From positions 6,892,501 to 6,956,500 of the forward strand of contig NC_062259.1 of the NCBI RefSeq assembly GCF_905475465.1: DNA of 64,000 nt, given 5' to 3'. The DNA comes from Pieris napi. Its lineage: Eukaryota > Arthropoda > Insecta > Lepidoptera > Pieridae. Each line of letters starts with the position of its first letter. The stretch's first letter is position 1. The notes under the pieces are model-generated. The model ran no database searches and had not been told where the DNA came from. It saw nothing but the letters and a program-made list of their open reading frames with translations. The translations under genes and the position numbers were made by a program. Of this stretch, positions 25,690 through 36,559 are shown in pieces.

Positions 25690-26440
25690 TTCTGAGGCTT
25701 AAATGGAAATGGGCAGGTCATATATCTAGAGCTCGGGATGAAAGATGGACCTACTGGAAACAGATGTATAGGACGACAAATTAAATGGAAATGGGCAGGT
25801 TATATATCTAGAGCTCGGGATGAAAGATGGACACTTGAAACAACAAAACGGACTGGACCTACTGGAAACATATGTATAGGACGACAAATTAAATGGAAAT
25901 GGGCAAGTTATATATCTAGAGCTCGGGATGAAAAATGGACACTTGAAATAACAAAACGGACTGGACCTACTGAAAACATATGTATAGGACGACAAATTAA
26001 ATGGAAATGGGCAGGTCATATATGTAGAGCTCGGGATGAAAGATGGACACTTGAAATAACAAAACGGACTAGACCTACTGGAAACAGATGTATAGGACGA
26101 CAAATTAAATGGAAATGGGCAGGTTATATATCTAGAGCTCGGGATGAAATATGGACACTTGTAACAACAAAACGGACTGGACCTACTGGAAACAGATGTA
26201 TAGGACGACAAAAGAAAAGATGGACAGATGACGTTCAAGAACTTGCGGGGAAATCTGGATGAATTTTGCTCAAAACAAAGAGAAGTGGGAAATTATAGAG
26301 GATGCTTTTATCCTAAAAGGACCATACAAATACTAGAACACTAACAAAAGTAACTTATTCTATACTAAGAAATGTAATATGAACAATTATTTCGTGGATT
26401 ATTTAATAAAGCTCAAATAATAATAACAATAATAAAACCA
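25690..26440 (+). mobile_element. RTE-like LINE 3' end with an internal 108-bp tandem array
   Basis: The C-terminal RT-type block KWKWAGHISRARDERWTLET..., typical of RTE-clade elements, is repeated. Copies start at 25701, 25783, 25891, 25999 and 26107 (spacings 82, 108, 108 and 108). The full units are in frame (36 codons), so 25738-26262 is open for 174 codons. The array runs into the usual end, GRQKKRWTDDVQELAGKS. Here a one-base loss shifts frame, and WMNFAQNKEKWEIIEDAFIL continues in the next frame to TAG near 26336. The 3' end is aataataataacaataataa, the simple-repeat tail of RTE elements. The 26-bp deletion in the first copy breaks the frame upstream. Confidence 0.85.
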
Positions 26441-28940
26441 TCAAAAAGCCAAACCGTGCATAATAAGAAATGTATGATGATAGACGATAGATAGACACGT
26501 GGCACAAAGTAACCGGCTGAATTTTTAACTGCAACCCTTTTCAATTACCATCGAAAGTGGGGTCCAGGCTACGCTGACAATCCTTTTTGCGTTCCTTAAT
26601 TATTCACGGACATTCCTAAATCCAGACATGTGTGCGAAATTTTAACGTCTACTCTAAGTGCTTGGGGTATTTTTAATCAAAAGGTATTGATTAATTTGAT
26701 TACGTCTCGCATTACGTCTACTTAAACGATTAAATATTGTATCTAAATAAATCATCGGAACAAAGAAGAAATAAAAAAAATAACGAAACCATGAACAAAC
26801 GAAAAGTTTCAATTTCCTAATCTTTAGTGTCGTATATGTATGTTATTTAAACACTAAAATAGAAGAACTTCCTTCTTGATGTTAAGCGTTTATTTCGTTG
26901 ACGTCACTCAGTAAAATGCGTAATTAATATTTATTTACTACGAATCTTTTAAACTTCTTGATTTCCTACTAATAAAGATGATTTTTGTACTATTTTAAAT
27001 TTTATAAAATGTTCCATGGACAGCTATAAGCTACCGTAATAGAGACCGATCAAAACCGGAAACAAAAGTTTAGAAACGTATACCTTTTTTAATGATCGTA
27101 GGGCCATAATTTCGCTTAAATTGGCGATTTTTAAATTTTTAAAATGATAACTGACCTGACTTAAAAAATTATCGTTTAGTCCGTTTCCGTTCTAAATTAT
27201 AAGATTAGCTAGTTTGAGGTTGCCCAGGAGACCTGCAATCTTCGCTCGAACAATATTTGCTAGAACACATGAAGTCTTTACTATCCTTCCAAAGCTTTAG
27301 AGTTTAGACCATTTACTAATTACAAAAATAATATACACTAAAGAATTAATTTTGCAATAACAATAAACTTATGTGCTATTGCTTAATATTTATTTACCTG
27401 CTTAGGTATTTAAATGTAAAATAAAAATACATAGTTAGTTATGAGTTTATTTAAATTGTTGTACCGTGTCATTGTGGTGCAATGACCTTTAGCCAAATAA
27501 AAAACCCAAGAGTCATGACTTGTGACTAAGTGAGAAACGCAGTCTTTATTTAATTTATTATTTATTTAGATTTTCCAATATACAATTAAATGTACCTTAT
27601 TCCAATCAAGACAATATTTGACAATTTTTATTTCTTTCCCCTAGATGGCCGGAATCAGGAAGTACATATCTTCCAATAGTAAAATAAATAAATCGAATAT
27701 ATATCGTTGATATATGCATATCAACTTCTTCATCTTTAAATTTAATTATAAAGCTTCTTTTTTATATTTTTTTTCTGCCTCGTAATTAGATACTACTTAA
27801 ATATATTAATTATTGTGAATCAGTTAACCTTTTGATTGGCATTTAAATTTTTGTTTATACATATTTTAATTTATTATAATTTTTTCTTTAGATTTTACTT
27901 TATTTTATTTTGGTTATAGTTACGAACTATTTTAAGTTTTTTTGTTAATTCTTTCTGGACTTCTTGTACTGTACCCTCTGTAGGTGTTTCTTTTTTATTG
28001 TTCCACATTAGGGTTGCCCAGAAGAAATTGCTTGTGAGCGCGACGGTCGCCCGTTGCATTTTAACTTATTCTTTAAAAAAAATATATGTATGCTTTTGTA
28101 TAACGTAATAAATAAAATAAATAAGACACTATGGAAAATTACGATCTAGCCTAACTTGAGACTGATTAACTTGATATAATTTAAGTCTAAACTTAATTTA
28201 CTAGTATAATATATTATAACATAAGTTGAAACATTTTATGAATATGGGTCAATAGTATTAGTAGTATAGAAAATTGGTCAAGGTTGGAGAAAAAAAGGGA
28301 AGATACGTTAGGTGTGTGAAAAGACTGTGTGGGCTAAACATGTACACTTTCAGTGGAATAACTGGAGGACGCCTTCCCCTATTGCTGTGAGAATTGTCAT
28401 ACTTTTATCACTGTATATAAAATATTTATAATAATGAAAGAAATTAGTAAAAAATACATTAATAGAAAAATGTGACTCAAAATTTTAAACGTGCCTGATG
28501 AAATTAATAAATTAAACTTATTAAATATGTTACAGCTAGTTATGAAGATACAATTATTTATAAAAAAACAGCTGATATAATTTGCGGCGTAAGTTTAATT
28601 TTTTTATCGCTTAATTGATTGGCCTTTCTTGTGTGACAAGATATTTTTTCGCCGTTGATCCCAAAACCTCCAGGTGATACGACCTATGCTATCAAACCAG
28701 TCAATAAATAGTAATGTAGCTTACATTAGATTACTCTATTATTATTTATTTCGTCTTTTCCAAAAAAGTTCTACTGAGTAAGGAAACAAGATTTGAAGGG
28801 TTATAAGAGTTGTCCGTGGGGTAAAGCAATCAGAACCCGGTACTTAGAAAAATCACTTGGTACGGGGAGAGGGCTATTTTTATACATAAATTTCGCATTA
28901 GGCGAAAAAAGGTGAAACAGTTTAATTATCATAATGTAGA
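26441..28940. other. AT-rich intergenic sequence
   Basis: No gene is seen. A gggttgcccagaagaaattg block with a gtgagcgcgacggtcgcccg core (28012-28055), and a weaker echo, ggttgcccaggagacctgca, at 27219, may be two relics of one repeat family that I cannot name. Confidence 0.45.
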
Positions 28941-28947
28941 CAAAATA

Positions 28948-29224
28948 AATCAGTGGCACTACAACCTCTTTAGGTCTTAGCCTCAGATTTCTGAATCTGT
29001 TTCATGATCATTTTTTAAACTAATAGGCAAGTAAGTGATCAGCCTCCTGTGCCTGACACACGCCGTCGACTTTTTGGGTCTAAGACATGTCGGTTTCCTT
29101 CACCGTTTGAGCTAATGTTAAATGCGCACATAGAAATAAATTCCATTGGTGCACAGCCGGGGATCGAATCTACGACCTCAGGTATGAGAGTCGCACGCTG
29201 AAGCCACTAGGCCAACACTGCTCT
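28948..29224 (-). repeat. tRNA-derived SINE, near complete
   Basis: Same family as 9.47 kb. On the - strand the head is AGCAGTGTTGGCCTAGTGG with B box GTAGATTCGATCCCC. The body includes ACCGACATGTCTTAGACCC and the tail ends AGGTTGTAGTGCCACTG. It has the longest body of the copies here. Confidence 0.85.
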
Positions 29225-29524
29225 GGCTCATAATGTAGACACCAAAATTAAAAATATGATGAGTACACATCACCACCTACCCTTAAGATATATTAGTAGA
29301 TTTTGAGAACGAGTCTCCCTAATAGCCAAGTCCAAGTAGCCCATATGTGTGCGTGAGAAGGGTTAGATGTGTGTTTCATAATAGCTATAGTACCGCTCCA
29401 ATTTTACATCTCACATTGTATAGGGTGATTATTTGCTGACCTTACTTTTTGTATATTAATTAAACGTTACTAATTATATAGGATTTTGGAAAATAACGGT
29501 AACGTTAACATAATTTCTACGTCT

Positions 29525-29585
29525 TCATGACAGTGTCCATGCGCGGAGGTGTCATTTAACATCAGATGAGCCTGTTCTATGAAAA
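29525..29585 (+). repeat. Jockey-like LINE 3'-end relic
   Basis: cagtgtccatgcgcggaggt...catttaacatcagatgagcctg...ttctatga matches the last 65 bp of the element ending at 11.34 kb, minus the cccgtttgccc segment. Confidence 0.6.
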
Positions 29586-29862
29586 TGGTATCAAAGGCTG
29601 GTGATATAGTTGTAGGTATATCTGAAAATCAATTATCATTGTAATAGGTATTGAAAGTGCAAAACCTATTTGAGGAGTCCCTTTTCTACTACTTAAAGCC
29701 TGACTGATAAATACCGTACTAAGCCAGGGTTCACTTTGTATCGTTAGACGTTCATAAGAAAGATTATTAAAGATTTGTTTTGATTTTATTTTTAATAATT
29801 TTTATTACTTTGTAGATTAAGAAAATTGTAAATACTATATACTTGATGGTAAATATGAAATA

Positions 29863-30072
29863 TCTACTATATAAAAATAAGTCGGGTTTTCCTTCCTGAC
29901 GCTATAACTCCAGAACACACGAACCGATTTCTACGGTTTTGCATTCGTTGGAAAGGTCTCGGGCTCCGTGAGGTTTATAGCTAAGAAAATTCAGGCAAAA
30001 TTTCAACAGAAAAGCGGGATCACCAAACTCGGGTTCATCTGGTGGCGAAACGGAGTGCGCCGAGTTTGCTAG
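29863..30072 (+). mobile_element. Non-autonomous Helitron (210 bp)
   Basis: It begins TCTACTATATAAAAATAAGT and ends GCGCCGAGTTTGCTAG. The flanks are A on the left and T on the right, as expected for A^T insertion, with no target duplication. The block ttcctgacgctataactcc...gcattcgttggaaaggtctc is familiar from lepidopteran Helitrons (from memory). The 3' hairpin is weak. The 63-codon - strand ORF is incidental. Confidence 0.75.
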
Positions 30073-31070
30073 TGTTTTATAAAATTTATACATTTTACAA
30101 TTTTATAGATACTAAAAGAAATTCAAGATATTAACATCTTGGGCATCCCGTATATATACGGACATGCGTGTTACACGCATATCTAAGCAGTATTGTTAAT
30201 TTATCTACAGTTGAACTAACCCCCCGACCACCCTGGCCGAGGTACCTTTATTTAAACATATCCAAATGAGTATGCAGAATACTGTTCTTAACACATGGCC
30301 TCGCTCCCTAAATTACTGGATTTAATTAAAAGCCCAGCATTATTTCGCTACAAGTATTTCAAGTACGATCGCTATGACCTCTGATAGTTCTCTGAAATTT
30401 GCTCGGACGAATAGTGTGGATAGAAATTTGCTTTAGAATTTCTAGTAATAGTGGCTTTAGGAGTATTCATAATTGGAAATTTTTGTGGCTATAATATAAA
30501 TATAGCGTAAATGCTGATTCGTTGGCGTTCTACAATTTGTTATCGAGTTTTAGTTAAAGTTATAATTGATTTGTGAATCAACCGTTGAGGAGCGTTTCTT
30601 TATGATTTTTCCCACTAACTGCCCTAACATATACAGAAAACTAGCCTATGTTCTTTCTTAGTATTGCAATTTCATAGAGAAAAATATGATTTGAAAGCTT
30701 AGTGTAGTTACGACAAATTGAATTATTTGGGTGGCGTTAATAAAAATTGTAGGTACATGAAGGTGATATAGATAGTCTAATGAATATATATCTATAATAC
30801 TTTTAACAGTAACCTCTTTTTAAAATCCAACGGATAGCAAAATTAAAAAAGACTATTCAAAAACCCGGTTCCCTTATAACGATTATTAGACTCGTGAGAA
30901 TAGACAGCCGACAAGCTGAATGAAACGAAAAGTCAACGCCCGGTGAGGATGTTACCAACAAACAACCTTAATAACTCGAGTAAACCATTCATAGCGTCTT
31001 AATCTTGAGGTGTACACTACAAATCCATATGATTTTACGTTATCGGACAGGGTTTGAATACACTAAGTAG
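30073..31070. other. Intergenic sequence, nothing recognised
   Basis: No supported feature. 30210-30245 is briefly GC-rich (aaccccccgaccaccctgg). Confidence 0.5.
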
Positions 31071-31076
31071 AAATTG

Positions 31077-31320
31077 TATAAAATGTGGCTGAGCACATTT
31101 CCATCGTCAGGGGAATTTGCACAAGGAGGAACAAGGAAGAAGCGGGGGCACCCCTTTCTCTGGGGGGAGGGGAGGTAAGGGACGTCCAACCGCCCTACAT
31201 ACGTACAATGGTAGGCTGTTTACAGCGGACGAGGCACGCACGCGGCTCAGTTCTACGTTCTACAGAATCAGGGTCGTGGACCGGACATGCAGGGCTGCCT
31301 TCACCGTGTTAAAAGTGTAA
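31077..31320 (+). promoter_or_regulatory. Candidate core promoter and first exon in a GC-rich island
   Basis: TATAAAAT begins at 31077. An initiator-like TCAG has its A at 31109, so the TATA box begins at -32, the standard metazoan spacing. A GC-rich stretch follows and contains GGGGAG|gtaagg (boundary 31174/31175), a strong splice donor. This would make a first exon of about 66 nt with no obvious coding start. Overlapping ORFs of 67-75 codons in two + frames continue through the donor, which argues against either being protein. No downstream acceptor exon was identified. Confidence 0.35.
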
Positions 31321-31609
31321 CTTTTGTCACCCAAAGAAAATTTAATCCTTGTCAATACTCGGATACTGTGGATAGAATGTATCTATACTCCAAAAAATAG
31401 CTAGGAATAAGTGTTAAATTATTTATTTAGAAAGAAATAGACAAATAACCAGACCAATTAAAGTAAATTTTATAACATTTATATGCAATCCAGTCTGGTC
31501 AATACAATAACAGTGTAATTACGTACGCAGCTTCAGTGAGCAACATAAAGCATATATTAACAAACAGAATTTAAAATATTTAAATTTGTAGTGGTTTGAA
31601 TTAACCCTA

Positions 31610-31760
31610 GCGGAGTAGTCGCCGCACTAGATGACGTAGGGAGGCTTGGGCGGGCGGGGTGGTGGGCGCCCCCTCCCGTTGGCCACGCGGCCGGTAATAC
31701 GAGTGCGCCTATGCGAGGCATGTATCTTGAACGGGCTGATATAACAGAGAAGTAGCCCCC
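31610..31760. other. GC-rich island with GC-box-like sequence
   Basis: gggcgggcggggtggtgggc (31648-31667) is an SP1/KLF-type cluster followed by ggccacgcggccg and a possible + donor ccg|gtaata. It lies 0.5 kb beyond the candidate first exon and could be part of the same regulatory region. No ORF is of note. Confidence 0.3.
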
Positions 31761-32094
31761 AGAATCCAGTTTGCAGTGAACGGTGTGAATGTAACTCTAC
31801 GGGTTTTATAAGCAGTTTAAATGTATTATATGGAATTACAGCTTATGATAACCACAAATATTGTCGACCTTAATCCAATTACGACAATCCAGTATAATAT
31901 AAAGGATATTACTAGAATTTAAAATTCCAAAAGTATAACTCAGATCTCAGACTCTAAATATCTTGTATATAAAGTGTATAATAAAGTTTTTTCTTTCTTT
32001 CTATCTGTGTATGGAAAACTAGCAAATATTTGCTGCTATTAGTATATCTGGGAATAAGCATTTTTGGGTCATATTGACTGTAAAATTAAGTGTG

Positions 32095-32460
32095 TAAAAA
32101 AAATATGTTTATTATGGAACATAAGATACAAGTATCACTTATTCCACGTCTGTAAATTTGAAACTGTAGGCATCCCTACTCATCGGCATAAAAGACAGAG
32201 ATCGTAGGCTGAGAGAAAAAGCCAGCGTAAAAAACTCTCGGTACTCTTTTAATCATCAAACAACATTTATTTTAAAACAAATATCGAAAAATTGATTAGA
32301 AGTAGCCAGTCTAGCACTAGTCCCACTAGGCCCTTCAATCAACTACATAATCGTTAACTTTATAACATATTAATTTTTAAATATTAACTTTATACACAGC
32401 CTTTTTACACATCTTTTATATGACGAAAGATTATTCCTAATATATTTATAACCTTACTAA
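32095..32460 (-). mobile_element. LINE tail (second family), degraded
   Basis: The + strand shares long stretches with 43,430-43,740: gtttattatggaacataaga, aggcatccctactcatcggc and gtaaaaaactctcggtactc. Read on the - strand, it is the end of the RT frame (K..CKKA.YK.. type) and its 3' UTR. The rest of the coding part is missing. Confidence 0.7.
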
Positions 32461-33580
32461 TCCAAGTCCATGATCGTCGTAAGATAAATAAAATATTAAA
32501 GTAAAGCATACTCCACGTATATTGAAAGTGAAAGCTATTTTACATGTGCACGGACTATAGCTGCCCGCCCTACGTATCGGTAGGCAGGGCAGTGGTAGGT
32601 AACCGGCGGAGCGACGTTGAATATATTTCGTAAGGTACATGTGTTGCTAGGAACGTATACTCTCCGTTTCGAAAATGTTTCTTTAAATCACGTTCGATTT
32701 TTCTAAAGGAAACTGTTCTTAGTTGGAATTTTGTTATCGTAATATAATGTTTTCCTATTATATAGGGCATCATTTAGATTAAAGTATTTCTAGTTATAAC
32801 AATGAACATGATAGAAACACATTTTAATAGGAATGTGACGCGATATCAAAAATGACCTTGTCTCTATTTCTAAAAAGGCCTGTCACTCCACAAAATACTT
32901 TGTAAGAATCTCGCCTTTTTGTATGCCTAGAATCACAATAAGAACTTCGTATTACGGTGCGATCCCAGTCGAAACAATAACAAAAACTTTTATCGTTATT
33001 ACAATTAACATTGTAGACACCATGAGAACAAATAATTGTGAAACGTATAGAAGAAATTGTAATTAGTTTAATTAAAAGAGATTTATAATTAAAAGACAAG
33101 TTTGATTTCCATCATTGGGCGTGGCCAGTGATTTAACTCATTTTACATAATTATGATTAAAATTAATTTATTTGTATCGCAAGTACTGCATTCTTTGCTA
33201 GCTTTTAACTCTTTTGTTATCCTACATTTCCATTACACTCAATTCATGGGATATACTTTTTAAATAGAAAGTTCTAAATATAGCTTACAAGTATCCGAAG
33301 TCTAAGGAAAAGTTACACAATATGTTAGTATCGTTTGCCTAATCGACTAAGTTTTGTCTCGAGCGTAATTTATTTTAGACAAAACAATACTTTTTGTGTT
33401 GAAATAAATGACACAATTGACACTCGCCTAGTTTAGATTTAAATTAACAATAATAATGATTATTTTCTCTGACGACATATTATAATGCTTAGTATTGGTA
33501 TTATTTGATCATAAGAAAATTGAGCATTTTTTTACCGACTTAGAGCTTTTCATTAATAATAAAGTTGTTACAAAAAATCT
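32461..33580. other. AT-rich intergenic sequence, nothing recognised
   Basis: Short overlapping ORFs only, with no motif. Confidence 0.5.
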
Positions 33581-33587
33581 AAGTGTG

Positions 33588-33760
33588 CAAGGCGAGCATT
33601 TTAAGGCACTTTGTGCTACGAACCGGCACAATGTGGAATCAGCTGCCCTTTGAAGTATTATAAATTTTACTTTGTCCTTCAAGAAAACAGCGTACCAATT
33701 CTTAAAGCTGTCTAGCGCTTCACACTCGAACCTTCTAGTACTGTAAATGTCTAAAGCATT
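33588..33760 (+). pseudogene. Jockey-like LINE relic
   Basis: caaggcgagcattttaaggc...acaatgtggaatcagctgcc...tgaagtatta...gtccttcaagaaaacagcgt tracks 11.12-11.26 kb, the WNQLPTEVF...FKKRAYLFL region, with many changes and stops. Neither end is preserved. Confidence 0.65.
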
Positions 33761-34109
33761 AAAGCGCTTAAACCATGTTAAATAAAAAATCATTAATAAA
33801 TAATCATATTTTACAAAATGTATGTGTGTGAAGACACTCTTGCTAGCCTTCACACCTTACTAAAGGATAAAACCAGTCACTGCTTTTAATGTAATTCCAT
33901 ACTTCATTCGTTACAGGCAATCTTTAAAGGTATTATTTCAGATTCACCTCACTTGGTCGAAAAACACTATGACTATGAACTAAAAATAAGCCGCATTCAT
34001 AATGAAAACGTTCACGTGGGTCATTGATTTAAATTTACTCGTTTCGTACATGATTGAATTTCTAAATGTAACGAGTTTAAAAGAGATTTATTGTGAGGTG
34101 CAGTGAATA

Positions 34110-34505
34110 GACTCTTTGCCGTCCTACAACGAGTTGTCCGCAATAACATCGGTGCGTTCCGAAAGGCAAATCAGTAAATTCAATTAAGGGGTGCGCATTT
34201 TTCGGACACAAGCAAGGGCCCTTCCGCCGCGGGCACTCGCCCCCGCATTGGAAAATTTTCTCTCCAAAATTGAAGATATTTCGTGCTTCTCCCCGGGGGC
34301 GACTCGTTTCTCGACACTTATGGTCGGCATCCTCCGGGTGTACAGGAGGCTTTTTACATAAAGTCCACACGTATAGGTATCGATCGAGGGCGGCCGGACA
34401 CCCTGTACGCAGATGACGGCCCCCTCCCTCTGACACCCTCGGTCCCCCTTTCATTATGTAAGTGCGTAATGCGTGCTCGCGCGGACCTGATTACTGAGCC
34501 TCTTT
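34110..34505. other. GC-rich island, unknown
   Basis: Marked GC enrichment (gcccttccgccgcgggcact, ccccgggggcgactcg, gatcgagggcggccgg). The - strand is open for 125 codons and the + strand for 75, as GC-rich sequence often is. No domain or splice framework is seen. It could be a promoter or CpG-rich exon, or a transposon fragment. Confidence 0.3.
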
Positions 34506-36180
34506 TTTAACTGACCTCTCTCAGAACGATTAAACTTAATTTCAGTCTTGGCTATTAAACACCTTCGCCGCATAAAGTAAGGTGTAAAATTCCGAGTATC
34601 AAGCCACAAAAGCAATCGTTAGTGCCTTATAGATCACAAAACTCCGCTTAGTACATTTTTGTGAACCATTACACGATAGTAAAACGAATACTTAAGCTGA
34701 AGGTCCCATATAAAACGTATGATGCTAACGGTACATTGATTGTCCTAAAAGTGTAACAAAAAGGGTTCTTCTTTATTTACGTAACCCGTGTTAAAGATGC
34801 AATTGTAATAAATGAATGAATATTATGTTTAGATTTTATTTAAATAAATAACAGATTCAACAGTAATTCAATAAATTATTTATTTTAAGTAATTTATAAT
34901 AATTAAATTAATTTAGTACTTTGAATTACAAGCAAAAGAAAAACCATTGCGTTTATTGACTCAATGTTACGAGGAAAACTGGACTTTGTGTATAAAGTCC
35001 TGGAATCTTGAAATCCTGAACTTGCTATGAAATTAGACTTTGTTGTTGTTACAAAAGGTTTATAATGCAACAATAATTTTATCAGCTTAGAACTCGATAG
35101 TAACAATACGCACAAGGTAGTCAAAGGTAAAAATTTTAAGAAAGGATCTATCAGATTATAACAGTATGACAACGCAAACGCAAATTATCCAGCTCAGTAA
35201 ATCACAATCATGCATAACGTATTTTAATAATGTGTATGTTTAAAGTAAAATAATATTAAATTAGAACTAACACTGTAAAAACTAAATATGAACATCTAAA
35301 ATCATTTTTATTATTCTTACTGAATGTGCAGAATTGTATTGTAAATTTTTTCTATTGGCCAACTTTTTAAAGTAATGAAAAGGGTAAGATTGAGAGGTTG
35401 AGGAGAATTGTACCAGTTTAAACGGAAAGGAAAATCTTGTTTCACAAAGATTCGAGTTTATTTAGAGAAAACTTTCTTGGAGATATGAAATGATAGAATA
35501 TTTTAAATAAAGATCTACTATTCAACGAAATTCATCTTAATTGCTACAATTAATTTTATTACGTATGATATATTTTTTACTGCGCATGTTATTTTAACAT
35601 AATTAACTATTTATGCTTTACAATAGTCGTGGTACGTGAGAATAGTGTTTTATTAAAAAAATTAAATATAAATATAATGTGTTTTTTATTAATTTTTATA
35701 TTATTATGTTTTATTAAGTTATTTTGTACTTGCGTTAACCAAAAAATGTTATTAATTTCAATAAAATCTTATAATAAATAAGAGGCTAGCTGTTTCTCCG
35801 ACCTTATTATAACAAAATAATAACCTTCTTTATTATAACAAAAATATTGTATTTATAATATTGGTGAAATGTTTAAGTTTACTTAAAAATACATTTATTT
35901 ATATGATATTTCCTGTGTATTCTCTATTCTGAACGGTCAAGGTGAGAATTTTCATGAATGTTAAGTACGTATTTTTTTGTAAGTAGGTACGAACTGACTA
36001 GAAGTAGAATATAGAATATACCAGAAGTATTTAATAATGTGTATTAATTTATAATGGGTCTTAAAGGAGGCGGACAGGGTTTATAGAATATTATGTTTAA
36101 TAGCCTGTAATTGTTGAAAAGCCTTAAAAATTAGGGTTATTTTTAATATTTTAATAATGGTACATTGGTATACAACCAGA
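34506..36180. other. AT-rich intergenic sequence, nothing recognised
   Basis: No supported gene. It includes a short direct repeat of cttattataacaaaa/tttattataacaaaa (35803-35845). Confidence 0.5.
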
Positions 36181-36245
36181 GACTAAACGCACGACTTCAG
36201 GGTTGAGGGTCGCACTTCTAATAACTAGTCCAACATGGCCGCAGT
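36175..36245 (-). repeat. SINE head relic
   Basis: On the - strand, TGTTGGACTAGTTATTAGAAG and GCGACCCTCAACCCTGAAGTCG track the tRNA-like head of the SINE family described at 9.47 kb. The B box is replaced by TGCGTTTAGTC. It is a diverged fragment. Confidence 0.5.
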
Positions 36246-36362
36246 GAAGCATAACTTAAAATAATAATTTAAAAAAACACGTGGATTTGTATCTCCTTCG
36301 AACTTTTGAAATTGATTAAAATAACATTCTTCGATTTAAATATATTTAATTTATTGATTGTT

Positions 36363-36546
36363 AGTGTAAACTCTTTATAACATCATTCGTTATAACCAAA
36401 ACCTCTCCATAACGTTGAAATAAGTAGTTACATTTTAGGTTTGGTTTAACACAAAACCCATACAATAAGTCATTCTATATACCGAAACTCTCTATAACGA
36501 AAGAAAATGCTCGCTCCCTTGTAATTCGTTATAAAGAGTTTACACT
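36363..36546. mobile_element. MITE with perfect 19-bp terminal inverted repeats (Tc1/mariner-like)
   Basis: AGTGTAAACTCTTTATAAC (36363-36381) is repeated exactly in inverse at 36528-36546. The interior holds further ctctctataacg/cgttataacc echoes of the termini. Length is 184 bp, with no coding capacity. The AGTGTAAACTC ends next to TA are reminiscent of Tc1/mariner MITEs, but the left flank is eroded and no clean TA duplication can be shown. Confidence 0.7.
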
Positions 36547-36559
36547 GTACTTACATTCT

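Noticed and set aside
25726..26238. 170-codon - strand ORF, repetitive (SSYTSVSSRSSPFC units)
   Set aside because: It is the antisense shadow of the 108-bp array in the RTE-like tail; the + strand reading carries the recognisable RT C-terminal block.
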